Shown here in pieces: positions 48,364 to 57,694 of a DNA stretch of 64,000 nucleotides. The position numbers were made by a program, and so were the translations under genes. This stretch comes from Paenibacillus sp. MAHUQ-63 (GTDB taxonomy: Bacteria; Bacillota; Bacilli; Paenibacillales; NBRC-103111). Every line of letters starts with the position of its first letter. The stretch's first letter is position 1. The stretch lies in the NCBI RefSeq assembly GCF_028765165.1, contig NZ_JARADB010000005.1:186001-250000 (forward strand), given 5' to 3'. Below the pieces are notes generated by a model, which saw nothing but the letters and a program-made list of their open reading frames with translations, was not told where the DNA came from and did no database searches.

Positions 48364-50106
48364 TTATTCAGCCAAGCTCGCTTCCATCTGCTGGCGGTCC
48401 CATTGCTCCCGGTACCAGCCGCCGAACAGCATCAGCTGCTCGTGCGTCCCCTCTTCGATAATCCGACCTTCGTCCAACACGAGAATCCAATTGGCATGAC
48501 TGACGGCCGATAGCCGGTGTGTCGTGATCAATGTCGTTTGGCCGGCCCGCTCCTTCCGGATGTTCTGCAGGATACGGCTTTCCGTCCGGGCGTCGACCGC
48601 GGACAAGGAGTCGTCCAGCAGAAGAATCTCCGCTCGCATGAGCAGAGCTCTGGCAATGGCCAGCCGCTGCTTCTGCCCGCCGGAGAGCATCACGCCGTTC
48701 TCGCCGACAATCGTGGCAAGGCCGTCCGGCATTTGCTCGATATCCTGGGTGAACGAAGCCATCTCCACCGCCCAGGCGATCTCTTCCGGCGACGCATCAT
48801 GCTTGCCCAGCGCGATATTGTCGCGGATGGATTTGGACAGCAGGAGATGCTCCTGCGGAACGTAAGCCATCCAGCTTTTCACCTGGGCCAAGGAAATCCG
48901 CTCAATCGGCACATCCGCGATGAGCAGCTTCCCGGGCTCGACCGGATATTGCCTGAGCAGCTGCTTGAGCAATGTGCTTTTGCCGCTGCCGGTGCGCCCT
49001 ACGATCCCGAGGGTCTGTCCGCGCTCCAGCTCGAAGGAGACATGCGCAAGGCTGGGGTGCTTAGCCGTCGGATACGTGAAGCTGAGATCTCTCATCTCGA
49101 TCCGATCAGGCACGTTCACGTGAACCGGTGCGGCATCGTCCACGATATCGGCTGCCTGCGTCAGCGCGGTATCCAACCGGTCCGCAGAGGCGCTTCCCCG
49201 CTGCAGGACATTGATGAATTCGCCGAAGGAAATCATCGGCCAAATGAGCATGCCGAGATAGATGTTAAACGAGACGAGCTGTCCGAGTGAAATTTCATCG
49301 TGGAACACCAGATACGAACCATAGCCTATGCCAATCGAATAGCTGAGCCCAACGATTAGTGAAGTCAATGGCTGAAAGAGCGCGTTTAGCTTGGAAACAC
49401 TTTTATTTTTATTCATGACATCGGAAGTAACGCCATCGAAAGCCCGCAAATCGTGCTCCTCCTGCACATAAGACCGGATAACGCGAATACCGGAAATCGA
49501 CTCCAGCGCGTGATCGTTCATTTTGCCGAAAGAAGCCTGGGCGGCCAGGAAGCGGACTCTCACCTTCTGACCTAATTTGCTAATCACAACAGCCAGAAAA
49601 GGCAGCGGGATCAACGCGGCAATCATTAATTTAAAAGAAATGAGAGAGATCATCGTGACAATGACAACGGTTGCCCCGACCAGCGTATGCACGAGCGTCA
49701 TGACCCCGTACCCCGAGGTCTGACCGATCGCCAGCACATCGTTCGTCGCCAATGCCATCAACTGCCCCGTGCTGTTGCGTTGGAAGAATGCGGGCGTCAT
49801 TCTCGTCAAGTGCGCGAGCAATCGCCCCCGGAGCACCTTCTCCACCAGTGCCGAGTTGCCGAACAACGTCGTGATCCACACATAAGTCATGATGTAGAGC
49901 AGCAAGGCCAGCCCTATAAGCAGCCAGACCGTCTGATTCAGGTCCTGGGAGGTCAGATTGCCGCTGCGAATATGGTCAATGGTGTTGCCGATCATTTTGG
50001 GCGGGATTGTAGAGAGCAGATTGACGCCGACCATAAGTCCGATGGCTAGCAGGTAAAACCTCCATCTATCTTTGAAAAACCAGCGCAGCTTGATGATAAA
50101 AGACAA
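48364..50106 (-). CDS. bmrC: Heterodimeric ABC exporter subunit, BmrC/YheI-like, degenerate site
   Basis: A 580-residue half-transporter with six membrane helices (about 15-300) and an ATPase domain. Walker A is GRTGSGKST and the signature is LSGGQKQRLAIARAL. Walker B ends LLLDDSLSAVDA, with aspartate where the catalytic glutamate is expected; this is the degenerate site known for BmrC. The preferred start is TTG at 50106, five bases after AAAGAGGTGG, because the ATG at 50133 would place that site inside the gene and has none of its own. The protein then starts SFIIKLRWFFKDRW, like YheI. Functionally paired with the gene downstream. Confidence 0.88.
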   Translation of the reverse strand: MSFIIKLRWFFKDRWRFYLLAIGLMVGVNLLSTIPPKMIGNTIDHIRSGNLTSQDLNQTVWLLIGLALLLYIMTYVWITTLFGNSALVEKVLRGRLLAHLTRMTPAFFQRNSTGQLMALATNDVLAIGQTSGYGVMTLVHTLVGATVVIVTMISLISFKLMIAALIPLPFLAVVISKLGQKVRVRFLAAQASFGKMNDHALESISGIRVIRSYVQEEHDLRAFDGVTSDVMNKNKSVSKLNALFQPLTSLIVGLSYSIGIGYGSYLVFHDEISLGQLVSFNIYLGMLIWPMISFGEFINVLQRGSASADRLDTALTQAADIVDDAAPVHVNVPDRIEMRDLSFTYPTAKHPSLAHVSFELERGQTLGIVGRTGSGKSTLLKQLLRQYPVEPGKLLIADVPIERISLAQVKSWMAYVPQEHLLLSKSIRDNIALGKHDASPEEIAWAVEMASFTQDIEQMPDGLATIVGENGVMLSGGQKQRLAIARALLMRAEILLLDDSLSAVDARTESRILQNIRKERAGQTTLITTHRLSAVSHANWILVLDEGRIIEEGTHEQLMLFGGWYREQWDRQQMEASLAE

Positions 50107-50284
50107 TAATTCCACCTCTTTCCATTTATGCACACATACATTGATTCTATAGTTTCAATCACTTGAAGTCTATGAAGAAGTTCGATTTAATCAAAGTTTC
50201 CTGTCATTTTGCAACAATGAGGAAGCTTCTTCCGTTATAAGGAAAGACTATAGACAGCTCTTACATACAGAAAGGAAGATCCGC

Positions 50285-51298
50285 ATGAACCGTTTGATGA
50301 AAAAAAGTCTGACACTTCTGTCCCTGACCGCTATGATGACTGCAGGCACGGCCTATGCCGCTCCTAATGAACCTGCGAAAACACAACTCGAGAACCCGAT
50401 CACCGTACACGTCGGCGGAGAAATGCTTGCCGAGAACGGCTTCATGAAACCGGGCGCCGCCGAACCTATGCTGCCGCTGCGCGCAGTAACGGAAAGCCTT
50501 GGGTTCACGCTCACTTGGAATCCGGCGACGTATTCGGTGGATTTGGCCAAAGATAACGTATTCACAACCGTAACAACCGGCGAAGACCGCTACACGATCA
50601 ATAAAAGGCTGACAACTCTCGGCACAGCGCCTGAATTGGTTGACAGTAAGCTGCACGTTCCCGTTACGTTCGTGAGCAAGATTATTCGCGGAACGGTCGC
50701 CTCCAAGGGCAGCTCCGTTGCCATTTCTATGAAGGAGGAGGCTAAGAAAGTGCAGTCGACCGGCGTCATCACAGCCATTCGCACCAACGGCGACAATGCG
50801 CAAATTCAAATCCAGGGCATTGGCACCGAGGGGATCGTTTTCAATGTGGATAAAGACACCGTCTATCAGATGCTCGACGGTACTAAACTTAGTCTTGCCG
50901 ATCTGCATGCAGGCTTAACCGTATCTGGCGAGCATTCCATGATCATGACGATGAGTTTGCCACCGCAAACACCAACGTCCAAAGTGACGGTGCTGGATAC
51001 GAAGCTGCAAGCCGGCCTTATCGGCACCGCAGGCGTCATTGCAGAAGTCCGCAGCGAGAATAAAGAGGACTTGAGCATTTTGGTGAAAGGCCAAGGTCTG
51101 ACGGACTCGGCGCCGGACGAAGTCGTCCTTCAATTGACGAAAGATACGGCTGTCGTGGACAAAAACGGAGACAAAGTGGGCACTTCGGCGCTTGTCAAAG
51201 GTGCGAACGTGATCGGCTTCTACGGACCGGCTTTGACCAAGAGTCTGCCGCCTATCGGCACCGCTTGGAAAATCGTTGTTGGGGATAAAGAAGAATAA
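50285..51298 (+). CDS. Secreted stalk-domain protein (copper amine oxidase N-terminal-like)
   Basis: A 337-residue exported protein. The signal peptide ends near residue 26 (GTAYAA). Residues about 38-155 form a copper amine oxidase N-terminal-like stalk domain with PLRAVTESLGFTLTWNPATYSVDL and KLHVPVTFVSKI, used in Bacillales for cell-wall association. The rest is beta-rich with repeated TGVITAIRTNGDNAQIQIQG and AGVIAEVRSENKEDLSILVKG, probably two copies of one fold. AGAAAGGAAG precedes the ATG. No enzyme motif is seen. It is a single-gene unit with its own terminator. Confidence 0.8.
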   Translation: MNRLMKKSLTLLSLTAMMTAGTAYAAPNEPAKTQLENPITVHVGGEMLAENGFMKPGAAEPMLPLRAVTESLGFTLTWNPATYSVDLAKDNVFTTVTTGEDRYTINKRLTTLGTAPELVDSKLHVPVTFVSKIIRGTVASKGSSVAISMKEEAKKVQSTGVITAIRTNGDNAQIQIQGIGTEGIVFNVDKDTVYQMLDGTKLSLADLHAGLTVSGEHSMIMTMSLPPQTPTSKVTVLDTKLQAGLIGTAGVIAEVRSENKEDLSILVKGQGLTDSAPDEVVLQLTKDTAVVDKNGDKVGTSALVKGANVIGFYGPALTKSLPPIGTAWKIVVGDKEE

Positions 51299-51325
51299 CG
51301 ATCCGCAAATCTTGTAAAAATATGA

Positions 51326-51351
51326 AAACCTCCCTTACGATAGGGAGGTTT
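51326..51351. terminator. Rho-independent terminator
   Basis: AAACCTCCCT and AGGGAGGTTT form a 10-bp stem followed by TCTTCGTT. It ends the stalk-domain gene and lies upstream of thrC. Confidence 0.85.
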
Positions 51352-51437
51352 CTTCGTTCCTCGCGGCTGATCGCACTGTCCAAACCGTTGGTTTTTTGAT
51401 ACAATAACTGAAAATTCATTCGAATAAGGGGACTTAT

Positions 51438-52826
51438 ATGGAATACATTAGCACACGCGGTAAAGTAGAACCCCTCGGCTTCATCGATGCCATCCTGATG
51501 GGATTGGCGAACGACGGCGGTTTGCTTGTTCCGAGAAATATCCCGCAGCTGTCCGCAGACACGCTCCAGAAGTGGCGCAGCCTTTCTTATCCGGAGCTGG
51601 CGCTTGAAGTTTTCTCATTGTTTATCGAGAATGAAATCCCTCGCGACGAGCTGAAGAAGCTCGTTGACGACAGCTACTCCACATTCCGCGACGAGGCCGT
51701 TACACCGGTCAAACGTCTGAACGACGACACCTTCGTGCTCGAATTGTTCCATGGCCCGACATTCGCATTCAAGGACATTGCCCTGCAATTCCTGGGCAAC
51801 CTGTATGGGTACGTATCCCGCAAGACGAACTCCATCATCCACATTCTTGGTGCGACGTCCGGCGATACCGGGGCTTCCGCAATCGAAGGCGTGCGTGGCA
51901 AGGAAGGCATTCGGATCTGTATCCTTCACCCTCACCAGAAGGTGAGCAAGGTCCAAGAGCTGCAGATGACGACCGTCGACAGCGAAAATGTATTGAACCT
52001 GTCCGTCGAAGGCACCTTCGATGACTGCCAGCGCATCATCAAGGAACTGTTCGCCGACGTAGAGTTCAAGCACCGCTACCACCTGCGTGCGATCAACTCC
52101 ATCAATATCGCCCGTATTTTGGCGCAAACGGTCTATTATTTCTACGCCTATTTCCAAATCGCAGATTCCGTCCAAGGGGCGAAAATCAACTTTAGCGTGC
52201 CGACCGGTAATTTCGGCGATATCTTCGCCGGCTATCTCGCACAGAAGATGGGCCTGCCGATTCATAAGCTTATTCTGGCTACGAACGAGAACAACATCCT
52301 TGAGCGTTTCGTGAAGGAAGGCGTGTATCAGCCGGGCGAATTCCGCGGCACGTACAGCCCTTCCATGGACATTCAAGTTGCAAGCAACTTCGAGCGCTAC
52401 CTGTTCTACCTGTACGGCGAAGATGCAGAAGCTGTCACTGCGCTGATGGCACAGTTCAAAGCCGAAGGCCGCATCGTCATTCCGGCCGACAAGCTGCAAG
52501 CCGTGCAGGCGGATTTCGCCGCTTACGGCGTACAGAACGAGGAGTGCCTGGATACGATCAGCGCCTACTACAACGAAGTCGGCTATCTGCTCGATCCGCA
52601 CACCGCTTGCGGAGTCGCGGCGGCCGACCGCATCGCCGCTGACGGCGAAGTAACGGTGGCGCTGTCCACGGCTCACCCGGCCAAATTCGACGAATCCATT
52701 CGCCTCCGCGGTATTGAGCAGACCTATCCGCCGCAAATTACCGCGCTGTTCGACAAGCCGCAATTCCAAACGGTTGTCGGCGGCTCGAACGACGCGATCA
52801 AAGAGCAGCTGGTGAAATTCTTTTAA
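51438..52826 (+). CDS. thrC: Threonine synthase
   Basis: A 462-residue PLP enzyme that converts O-phosphohomoserine to threonine. It is the longer class of threonine synthase, as in E. coli and yeast, recognised by the start YISTRGKVEPLGFIDAILMGLANDGGLLVP. The PLP lysine is Lys112 in GPTFAFKDIALQFLG, and the phosphate loop is GATSGDTGASAIEG. Many Bacillus species use a shorter type, so this form may supplement or replace it. AAGGGG precedes the ATG, and TACAAT about 30 bases upstream may be the -10 box. It stands alone, without hom or thrB. Confidence 0.95.
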   Translation: MEYISTRGKVEPLGFIDAILMGLANDGGLLVPRNIPQLSADTLQKWRSLSYPELALEVFSLFIENEIPRDELKKLVDDSYSTFRDEAVTPVKRLNDDTFVLELFHGPTFAFKDIALQFLGNLYGYVSRKTNSIIHILGATSGDTGASAIEGVRGKEGIRICILHPHQKVSKVQELQMTTVDSENVLNLSVEGTFDDCQRIIKELFADVEFKHRYHLRAINSINIARILAQTVYYFYAYFQIADSVQGAKINFSVPTGNFGDIFAGYLAQKMGLPIHKLILATNENNILERFVKEGVYQPGEFRGTYSPSMDIQVASNFERYLFYLYGEDAEAVTALMAQFKAEGRIVIPADKLQAVQADFAAYGVQNEECLDTISAYYNEVGYLLDPHTACGVAAADRIAADGEVTVALSTAHPAKFDESIRLRGIEQTYPPQITALFDKPQFQTVVGGSNDAIKEQLVKFF

Positions 52827-52831
52827 ATAGT

Positions 52832-52882
52832 AAGGGGTTGTCCCTGAAGATCTGACAAGACCTTCGAGACAACCCCTTTTTT
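52832..52882. terminator. Terminator between thrC and a convergent gene
   Basis: AAGGGGTTGTC (52832-52842) pairs with GACAACCCCTT (52868-52878), followed by TTTT. It ends thrC and, on the other strand, the gene at 52888-53544. Confidence 0.88.
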
Positions 52883-52887
52883 CGAGC

Positions 52888-53544
52888 TTATTTGAACATT
52901 TGCGGAAATTGTTTGATGATGCCGTCCGTTAGCGTATCGGCCAGCACCATGAGATGGTCTGCACCTTTGTCGAACGCTGCGATATCTGCGTCCCAATCCC
53001 TTTTAATTCTCGCGTTGACATCTTCCGTCAATAATTGCAGGTGGACGTACATCAACTCCTGCACCGTCTTTAACGGCCAGTTCGGGTTCGCTCTGCTCAG
53101 GAATCCCGCGATATCGTCGGCATTCCGGAACCATTCTTTATTCGCCTTCTCATATTCGGCCGCATTCCCCGCTTTCGCCGCGTCAATAACCCTGCCGGCA
53201 ATGACGATGTGCTGGGTCAAGAGCTCGCCCAGCTGATTCCCTGCGGCTTCCCCGTAGAAAGGTTTTATTGCGTTTCCGATGTCTCTCTGATTCCTCAGCA
53301 ATCTGGCCAATGTTTTATCTTTATCTTCCAAGCCGGCAAGCGCGCTGACCAAATAGCTGCGCGTCCAAAGCGCATGATCCATCCACAACCTTCTAAGATC
53401 GCCCTTCAACTGCACCATGGATTGCGTGTACATCTGCTGTTTGGCGGCTGCCGGAATGTCATGATGCGCCTCTGCTCGAAGAGGAGCGGCGCTGAGAACA
53501 AGCGACAGAGACAGCAGCGTAATCTTGATGAACTTCCCTTGCAT
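52888..53544 (-). CDS. Secreted helical protein of unknown function
   Basis: 218 residues with a signal peptide ending near residue 25 (LRAEA). The mature part is almost entirely helical, with repeated patterns such as MVQLKGDLRRLWMDHALWTRSYLVSALAGLEDK and GELLTQHIVIAGRVIDAAKAGN, suggesting a four-helix bundle. Similar proteins are found in Paenibacillus and are sometimes mislabelled as glycosyltransferases, but no such motif is present. Conserved histidines (WMDHALW, TQHI) could bind metal or haem; that is speculation. GAAGGAG precedes the ATG. Confidence 0.75.
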   Translation of the reverse strand: MQGKFIKITLLSLSLVLSAAPLRAEAHHDIPAAAKQQMYTQSMVQLKGDLRRLWMDHALWTRSYLVSALAGLEDKDKTLARLLRNQRDIGNAIKPFYGEAAGNQLGELLTQHIVIAGRVIDAAKAGNAAEYEKANKEWFRNADDIAGFLSRANPNWPLKTVQELMYVHLQLLTEDVNARIKRDWDADIAAFDKGADHLMVLADTLTDGIIKQFPQMFK

Positions 53545-53710
53545 ACGTATTCGTCTCCTTCTGAATAGATGGAATCAACAGCTTGTTTTATTGTGTACGG
53601 CGGAGTCGTTTTCATTCATAAAAGAGGGAGGAAGCTCATACAGGAAAGAAGGAAGGAAGCGACAGTGACGGAATGGACTCTGGCAAAAAATCAGCCCCGA
53701 GACCGATAGC

Positions 53711-53733
53711 GTCCTCCACCTAAGCAGGAGGAC
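53711..53733. other. Small hairpin in intergenic region
   Basis: GTCCTCC and GGAGGAC form a 7-bp stem upstream of the membrane-protein gene, with no T-run. It may be a leader structure. The rest of 53545-53791 holds promoters only. Confidence 0.4.
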
Positions 53734-53791
53734 ATCCATCTACCGGCATGATATGCTTAGCTTAATGACTAAGTTAATAGGAGTGAATCTA

Positions 53792-54313
53792 GTGAACATG
53801 AACCGCAGCGCTTTTCTCGGTCCGATCTTGATTCTTTTAGGCATTTTCATGTTTCTAAAAGGGGAAATCACGTTCAGCACCGGTACGATTTTCGAGTATT
53901 TCTGGCCGACCCTCTTCGTTATTCCGGTTGGCGTCTTCTTTCATTGGCTGTATTTTTTCATCTTGCAGCGCAGAGGCGTTGGTGTCCTCGTGCCCGGCGG
54001 CATTATGCTGACGTCGGGTATCGTTTGCCAAATCTCCATGCTGTTCGACATTTGGCATCTCATGTGGCCGGGCTTCATGCTGGCGGTCGCCGTCGGCTTG
54101 TTCGAGCTGTACTGGTTCGGCGGGCGCAACAAGTGGCTGCTCATTCCAATCAACATCTTGGCGGTGATGTCGCTTCTGTTCTTCGCCATTTTCTCGATCG
54201 GTTCGCTGTTCTCGGGCATTTTCCAGCATCAGCCGATCTTCGCTATCGCACTGATTGTTGCGGGGATCTCCTTGATGTTCCTGCGCAGCAATAAAGAGAC
54301 GAGCAGGTTTTAG
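53792..54313 (+). CDS. Small membrane protein, DUF5668/LiaF-N-terminal-like
   Basis: A 173-residue integral membrane protein with about five helices. The opening SAFLGPILILLGIFMFLKG followed by WPTLFVIPVGVFFHWLYF resembles the N-terminal membrane domain of LiaF-like and DUF5668 proteins. The GTG at 53792 is preferred, eight bases after AGGAG; the ATG two codons later is 14 bases away. It has no soluble sensor domain, so a link to envelope stress is only suggested by similarity. Confidence 0.75.
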   Translation: MNMNRSAFLGPILILLGIFMFLKGEITFSTGTIFEYFWPTLFVIPVGVFFHWLYFFILQRRGVGVLVPGGIMLTSGIVCQISMLFDIWHLMWPGFMLAVAVGLFELYWFGGRNKWLLIPINILAVMSLLFFAIFSIGSLFSGIFQHQPIFAIALIVAGISLMFLRSNKETSRF

Positions 54314-54320
54314 TCTGGAT

Positions 54321-54352
54321 AAGCCCCGTCTTGGATCATGAGGCGGGGTTTG
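54321..54352 (+). terminator. Terminator of the membrane-protein gene
   Basis: GCCCCG and CGGGGT with flanking AA/TT pairs form a stem around a 13-15-base loop, ending in a short T-run. The loop is long and the T-run weak. Confidence 0.5.
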
Positions 54353-54509
54353 CATGGCCGTTACTGCGCCGGCGGATACAGCACTTCGTCTGATTCTGTT
54401 CGAAAAATCATATAAAAAACCGGCAGCAAGCCGGACAAGCGCGTGGAACGAGCCTTTGAACGAGTGCTGGCCTTACCGCCGAACTCCCGCTCATGCCGGG
54501 CGTACAGCA

Positions 54510-54540
54510 AAGAGCGTCAGGCCCAATGCCTGACGCTCTT
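54510..54540 (-). terminator. Terminator of rlmN
   Basis: AAGAGCGTCAGG and CCTGACGCTCTT form a 12-bp perfect stem with a 7-base loop, 19 bases after the rlmN stop. The T-run is short. Sequence 54353-54509 shows no gene. Confidence 0.75.
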
Positions 54541-54558
54541 CGTTATATCCCTTGTTGC

Positions 54559-55641
54559 TTACTGTGCCACAAGGCTATCCTCTCCGGACTTCTTGATCTG
54601 CTTGCTTCGCAGTTGTCCGCATGCCGCGTCGATATCCGTCCCGTGCTCGAGACGGACGCTGACGGATATGCCCTGCTTTTTCAGCGTATCGTAGAAAGCC
54701 CGGATCGTCTCACGCTCGCTCCGTTGATACTGGCTGTGCTCATCCACCGGATTGTAAGGAATGAGGTTGACGTTCGCCAGCTGGCTGATATGACGAATCA
54801 GCTCGGCCAGTTGAAGCGCATGCTCGTGCTTGTCGTTCACGTCCCTGAGAAGGATATACTCGATCGTAATTCTCCGGTTCGTCTTCTCCAAATAATACTC
54901 GATCGCACTCATCAGCTTCTCGATCGGAATCGCTTTGTTGATTTTCATAATCCGCGTACGCAGCTCATTCGTAGGAGCATGTAGGGAAATCGCCAGATTC
55001 GTTTTCAAATCGGAGTCCGCGAATTCCCGGATTTTATCGGCAAGTCCGCTCGTTGAGACGGTAATATGCCGGGCCGCGATGTCTAATCCCTTCTGATCCT
55101 TCACCACACGGATGAAATTCTCCATGTTAGTGAAATTATCGAAAGGCTCGCCGATCCCCATGACCACAATATGGCTTACATGCTCGCCGGCGCCCTTGCT
55201 GTCCAGGTGAAGTTGAACCTTCATAATCTGCCCCACGATTTCCCCGCCGGAGAGATCCCGGCTCTTGGCCAATAATCCGCTCGCACAGAAGCTGCATCCG
55301 ATATTGCAGCCCACTTGCGTCGTTACGCAGACCGATAACCCGTACTTGTGCCGCATCAGCACCGTTTCTATTAAATTGCCGTCCTGCAGCTTAAACAGAA
55401 ATTTAATCGTTCCGTCCGCCGACTCTTGTTTCAGGTGCTCCGTCAAGGTTTGAATCTCAAAGTGCTCGGCCAAGACATCCAGACAGTCCTGCTTCACATC
55501 CGTCATCTCCGAGAATGCCGTCACCCTTTTACGGTACAACCAATCCCACACGAGCAGCGCGCGCGACCTCTTGAACCCTTTATCAGCAAGCCAGGCGACC
55601 AATTGATCAAAAGTTAATCCATAGATGGATGGTTTATTCAT
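54559..55641 (-). CDS. rlmN: RlmN: 23S rRNA (adenine-2503-C2)/tRNA methyltransferase
   Basis: A 360-residue radical SAM enzyme that methylates C2 of A2503 in 23S rRNA and A37 in some tRNAs. The iron-sulfur cysteines are C112, C116 and C119 in [10 protein letters not shown], and the C-terminal catalytic cysteine is C341 in [13 protein letters not shown] contacts appear as [11 protein letters not shown] and [16 protein letters not shown] supports RlmN over the antibiotic-resistance methylase Cfr. The start at 55641 follows AAAGAGG; a ten-residue extension is not supported. It is a single-gene unit. Confidence 0.9.
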   Translation of the reverse strand: MNKPSIYGLTFDQLVAWLADKGFKRSRALLVWDWLYRKRVTAFSEMTDVKQDCLDVLAEHFEIQTLTEHLKQESADGTIKFLFKLQDGNLIETVLMRHKYGLSVCVTTQVGCNIGCSFCASGLLAKSRDLSGGEIVGQIMKVQLHLDSKGAGEHVSHIVVMGIGEPFDNFTNMENFIRVVKDQKGLDIAARHITVSTSGLADKIREFADSDLKTNLAISLHAPTNELRTRIMKINKAIPIEKLMSAIEYYLEKTNRRITIEYILLRDVNDKHEHALQLAELIRHISQLANVNLIPYNPVDEHSQYQRSERETIRAFYDTLKKQGISVSVRLEHGTDIDAACGQLRSKQIKKSGEDSLVAQ

Positions 55642-55881
55642 AATTATCCTCTTTCCAAGACTTTCGCACACAGTCCTAGTTCTACTAAGCAGCCGAAGCC
55701 TACCATTGTTTATTATTGTGCCAAAAATCGCTCATGAACACAAGAGGAGCACACTTCCAGCATGAAAGCGGAGCAATCCTATTTATCAAAAACATCGAAC
55801 ATATGTTCTTTATTTTTTGTGAGTTTTATGGTAATAATAAGAAGTAGGCAATTTTAATAAAAATTAATCGAGGAGCGATGG

Positions 55882-56316
55882 ATGATGTCACTGCGTTTAG
55901 ACCCTTATTTGGTAATGGAAGGTAATGCGAAGGAAGCGATCCAATTTTATGAGAAAGCCTTGGGCGCCCAACTCGTCTTCCAACAAACGTTCGGCGAGTT
56001 CCCGGAAAATCCCGAGTTTGCTTTGCCGGATGAAGCCAAAGGACTTATCGGACATGCGATGCTGGTGATCGGCGAGGCGCGTCTGATGCTTTCCGATACG
56101 TTCCCGGGGATGCCTGTTCAGAAAGGCAATAACGTTACGATCTGCATCTCGACGAGCGATGCGGATAAATCCAAACAGCTTTATCATGCCTTAGAGGATG
56201 GCGGACGGGTTATCATGCCGCTGTCGGAGACGCATTTCAGCCCAGGATACGGGCAAGTGACGGACAAGTTCGGCGTTACATTCCACATTTTCACGGATCG
56301 TCCTATGAACCAATAA
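55882..56316 (+). CDS. PhnB-like VOC-family protein
   Basis: A 144-residue protein of the glyoxalase/bleomycin-resistance fold, PhnB/YjdN branch. It has two beta-alpha-beta modules: LDPYLVMEGNAKEAIQFYEKALGA at the start and YGQVTDKFGVTFHIFTD at the end. This branch usually lacks strong metal ligands and has no defined activity. GGAG lies six bases before the ATG. It is convergent with the next gene through a shared terminator. Confidence 0.85.
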   Translation: MMSLRLDPYLVMEGNAKEAIQFYEKALGAQLVFQQTFGEFPENPEFALPDEAKGLIGHAMLVIGEARLMLSDTFPGMPVQKGNNVTICISTSDADKSKQLYHALEDGGRVIMPLSETHFSPGYGQVTDKFGVTFHIFTDRPMNQ

Positions 56317-56400
56317 CATCATAGTATCGGCTGCCCGCCGGGCCGGTATGAGCCTGTGCGGGAAGGCCGCAGGACGGATGGTACAATCTCCAACACGCAA

Positions 56401-56441
56401 AAAGCCTCCATCACCACTTTTCCCGTGGTTATGAAGGCTTT
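56401..56441. terminator. Bidirectional terminator
   Basis: AAAGCCTCCATCACCAC and GTGGTTATGAAGGCTTT form a 17-position stem with two mismatches (C opposite A) and a 7-base loop. Both strands carry T-rich ends. It separates the convergent VOC and small hypothetical genes. Confidence 0.85.
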
Positions 56442-56462
56442 CCGTGTAACAACATAGACACC

Positions 56463-56789
56463 CTAACGTACAATTTTCTCTAACACTTTGATTGCCGGTA
56501 CTTCTTTCACTTCTTCAGGTGCAGGTGCAGGAAACTCGTGAAAAAATTTATTCGCATACATCTTCTTCAGTTGGCCATAAAAGTTTGTCGTTCGTATGTA
56601 AGCGGTGATCCTACAAATCAATTGCATATGGGCGGGGTCCTCGATTCCGGAAGAAAGATTGAAAAGTGTATTCAAACTGCCAACGGCTTGGTCTCTAGTA
56701 ATAATCCCACTTTCCAAATCCCTTAATACCCGCTCAAGCTCACTTTTCACGAACGCAACTGCTCTGCTCTTTACATTCTTGTCAATCAA
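56463..56789 (-). CDS. Small hypothetical helical protein
   Basis: About 108 residues, largely helical, with FVKSELERVLRDLESGIITRDQAVGSLNTLF and a proline-rich tail (HEFPAPAPEEVKEVP). No family was recognised. AGGAGG lies upstream of two adjacent TTG codons at 56792 and 56789, five and eight bases away; a GTG at 56798 abuts the site and is unlikely. Use of a TTG start is therefore probable. It is a single-gene unit with a shared terminator; it is likely real because of the strong ribosome site and terminator. Confidence 0.65.
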   Translation of the reverse strand: MIDKNVKSRAVAFVKSELERVLRDLESGIITRDQAVGSLNTLFNLSSGIEDPAHMQLICRITAYIRTTNFYGQLKKMYANKFFHEFPAPAPEEVKEVPAIKVLEKIVR

Positions 56790-56931
56790 CAACTGCACCT
56801 CCTAGATGTATGTACTCAAATAGTACAACACCCGGCTTGTAATATCTGTCGAAGTGAGGGGAGCAGGATTCATGTATTTTTCGGGAATTCCGAGGAAACT
56901 TGTCGTCTTTTGCTAGGAAAAATGAATGGTC

Positions 56932-57684
56932 TTAGGACTTGTCACGGATTTTACGCAGAAACTGCTGCGTCCTTGCGCTGCCCGACTGTTCGAACACTTG
57001 CTCAGGCGTACCTCTCTCCATCACAATTCCCTGATCCATGAACACCACTTGGTCCGCCACTTCTCTGGCAAAACCCATTTCATGCGTCACTACAACCATG
57101 GTCATCCCTTCCGCCGATAAATTCCGCATCACCTTAAGCACCTCTCCGACAAGCTCCGGATCGAGCGCGGATGTCGGTTCATCGAACAACAGTACCTTCG
57201 GCTGCAGCGCCATCGCCCGCGCGATTCCGACACGCTGCTGCTGCCCGCCGGACAGCTCGTGAGGATAGCTGTCGGCGCGCTCGCGCAAACCAACCTTCTC
57301 CAGCATGTTCAAGGCCACGTTCCGGGCATCGGCGCGAGACTTCTTCTGCACAACGACTTGCCCTTCCATCACATTCTGCAATGCCGTGAGATGCGGAAAC
57401 AGGTTATAATTCTGAAATACCATCCCGGTCATCCTGCGTATTGCCATCAGTTCTCCCTGATTCACTCTGCCTGTACCGGTGAAAGCCAGCGCCGTCCCGG
57501 CCAGCGTAAGTTTGCCTCGATCGGGAATTTCCAGCAGGTTGAGACACCTGAGCAGCGTCGTCTTCCCCGACCCGGACGGACCGATAATGACAGTCGTTGT
57601 TCCCGGGCGGACGGACAAATCAATGCCTTTCAAAACCTCGTGCTCTTGGTACCTTTTATGAAGACCCTCCAGTTGAATCACCAA
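56932..57684 (-). CDS. Polar amino acid ABC transporter ATPase (GlnQ/TcyC class)
   Basis: A 250-residue ATPase. Walker A is GPSGSGKTT, the Q-loop [11 protein letters not shown], the signature [15 protein letters not shown], Walker [16 protein letters not shown] and the switch VVTHEMGFA. Sequence and operon place it with cystine or polar amino acid importers. It starts with TTG (57684) or GTG (57681) after AAAGGGGGG. It is the last gene of a three-gene operon with the permease and binding protein upstream. Confidence 0.92.
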   Translation of the reverse strand: MVIQLEGLHKRYQEHEVLKGIDLSVRPGTTTVIIGPSGSGKTTLLRCLNLLEIPDRGKLTLAGTALAFTGTGRVNQGELMAIRRMTGMVFQNYNLFPHLTALQNVMEGQVVVQKKSRADARNVALNMLEKVGLRERADSYPHELSGGQQQRVGIARAMALQPKVLLFDEPTSALDPELVGEVLKVMRNLSAEGMTMVVVTHEMGFAREVADQVVFMDQGIVMERGTPEQVFEQSGSARTQQFLRKIRDKS

Positions 57685-57694
57685 CAGCCCCCCT

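Noticed and set aside
51352-51437. T-box or threonine attenuator before thrC
   Set aside because: The leader is under 90 bases, with no T-box sequence, leader peptide rich in threonine codons or terminator after the preceding gene's own.
52888-53544. Glycosyltransferase
   Set aside because: Similar proteins carry that label in some annotations, but no nucleotide-sugar motif is present and the protein is an all-helical secreted domain.
54559-55641. Cfr antibiotic-resistance methylase
   Set aside because: The GEPFDN motif and overall sequence fit RlmN; Cfr has GEALAN at this position.
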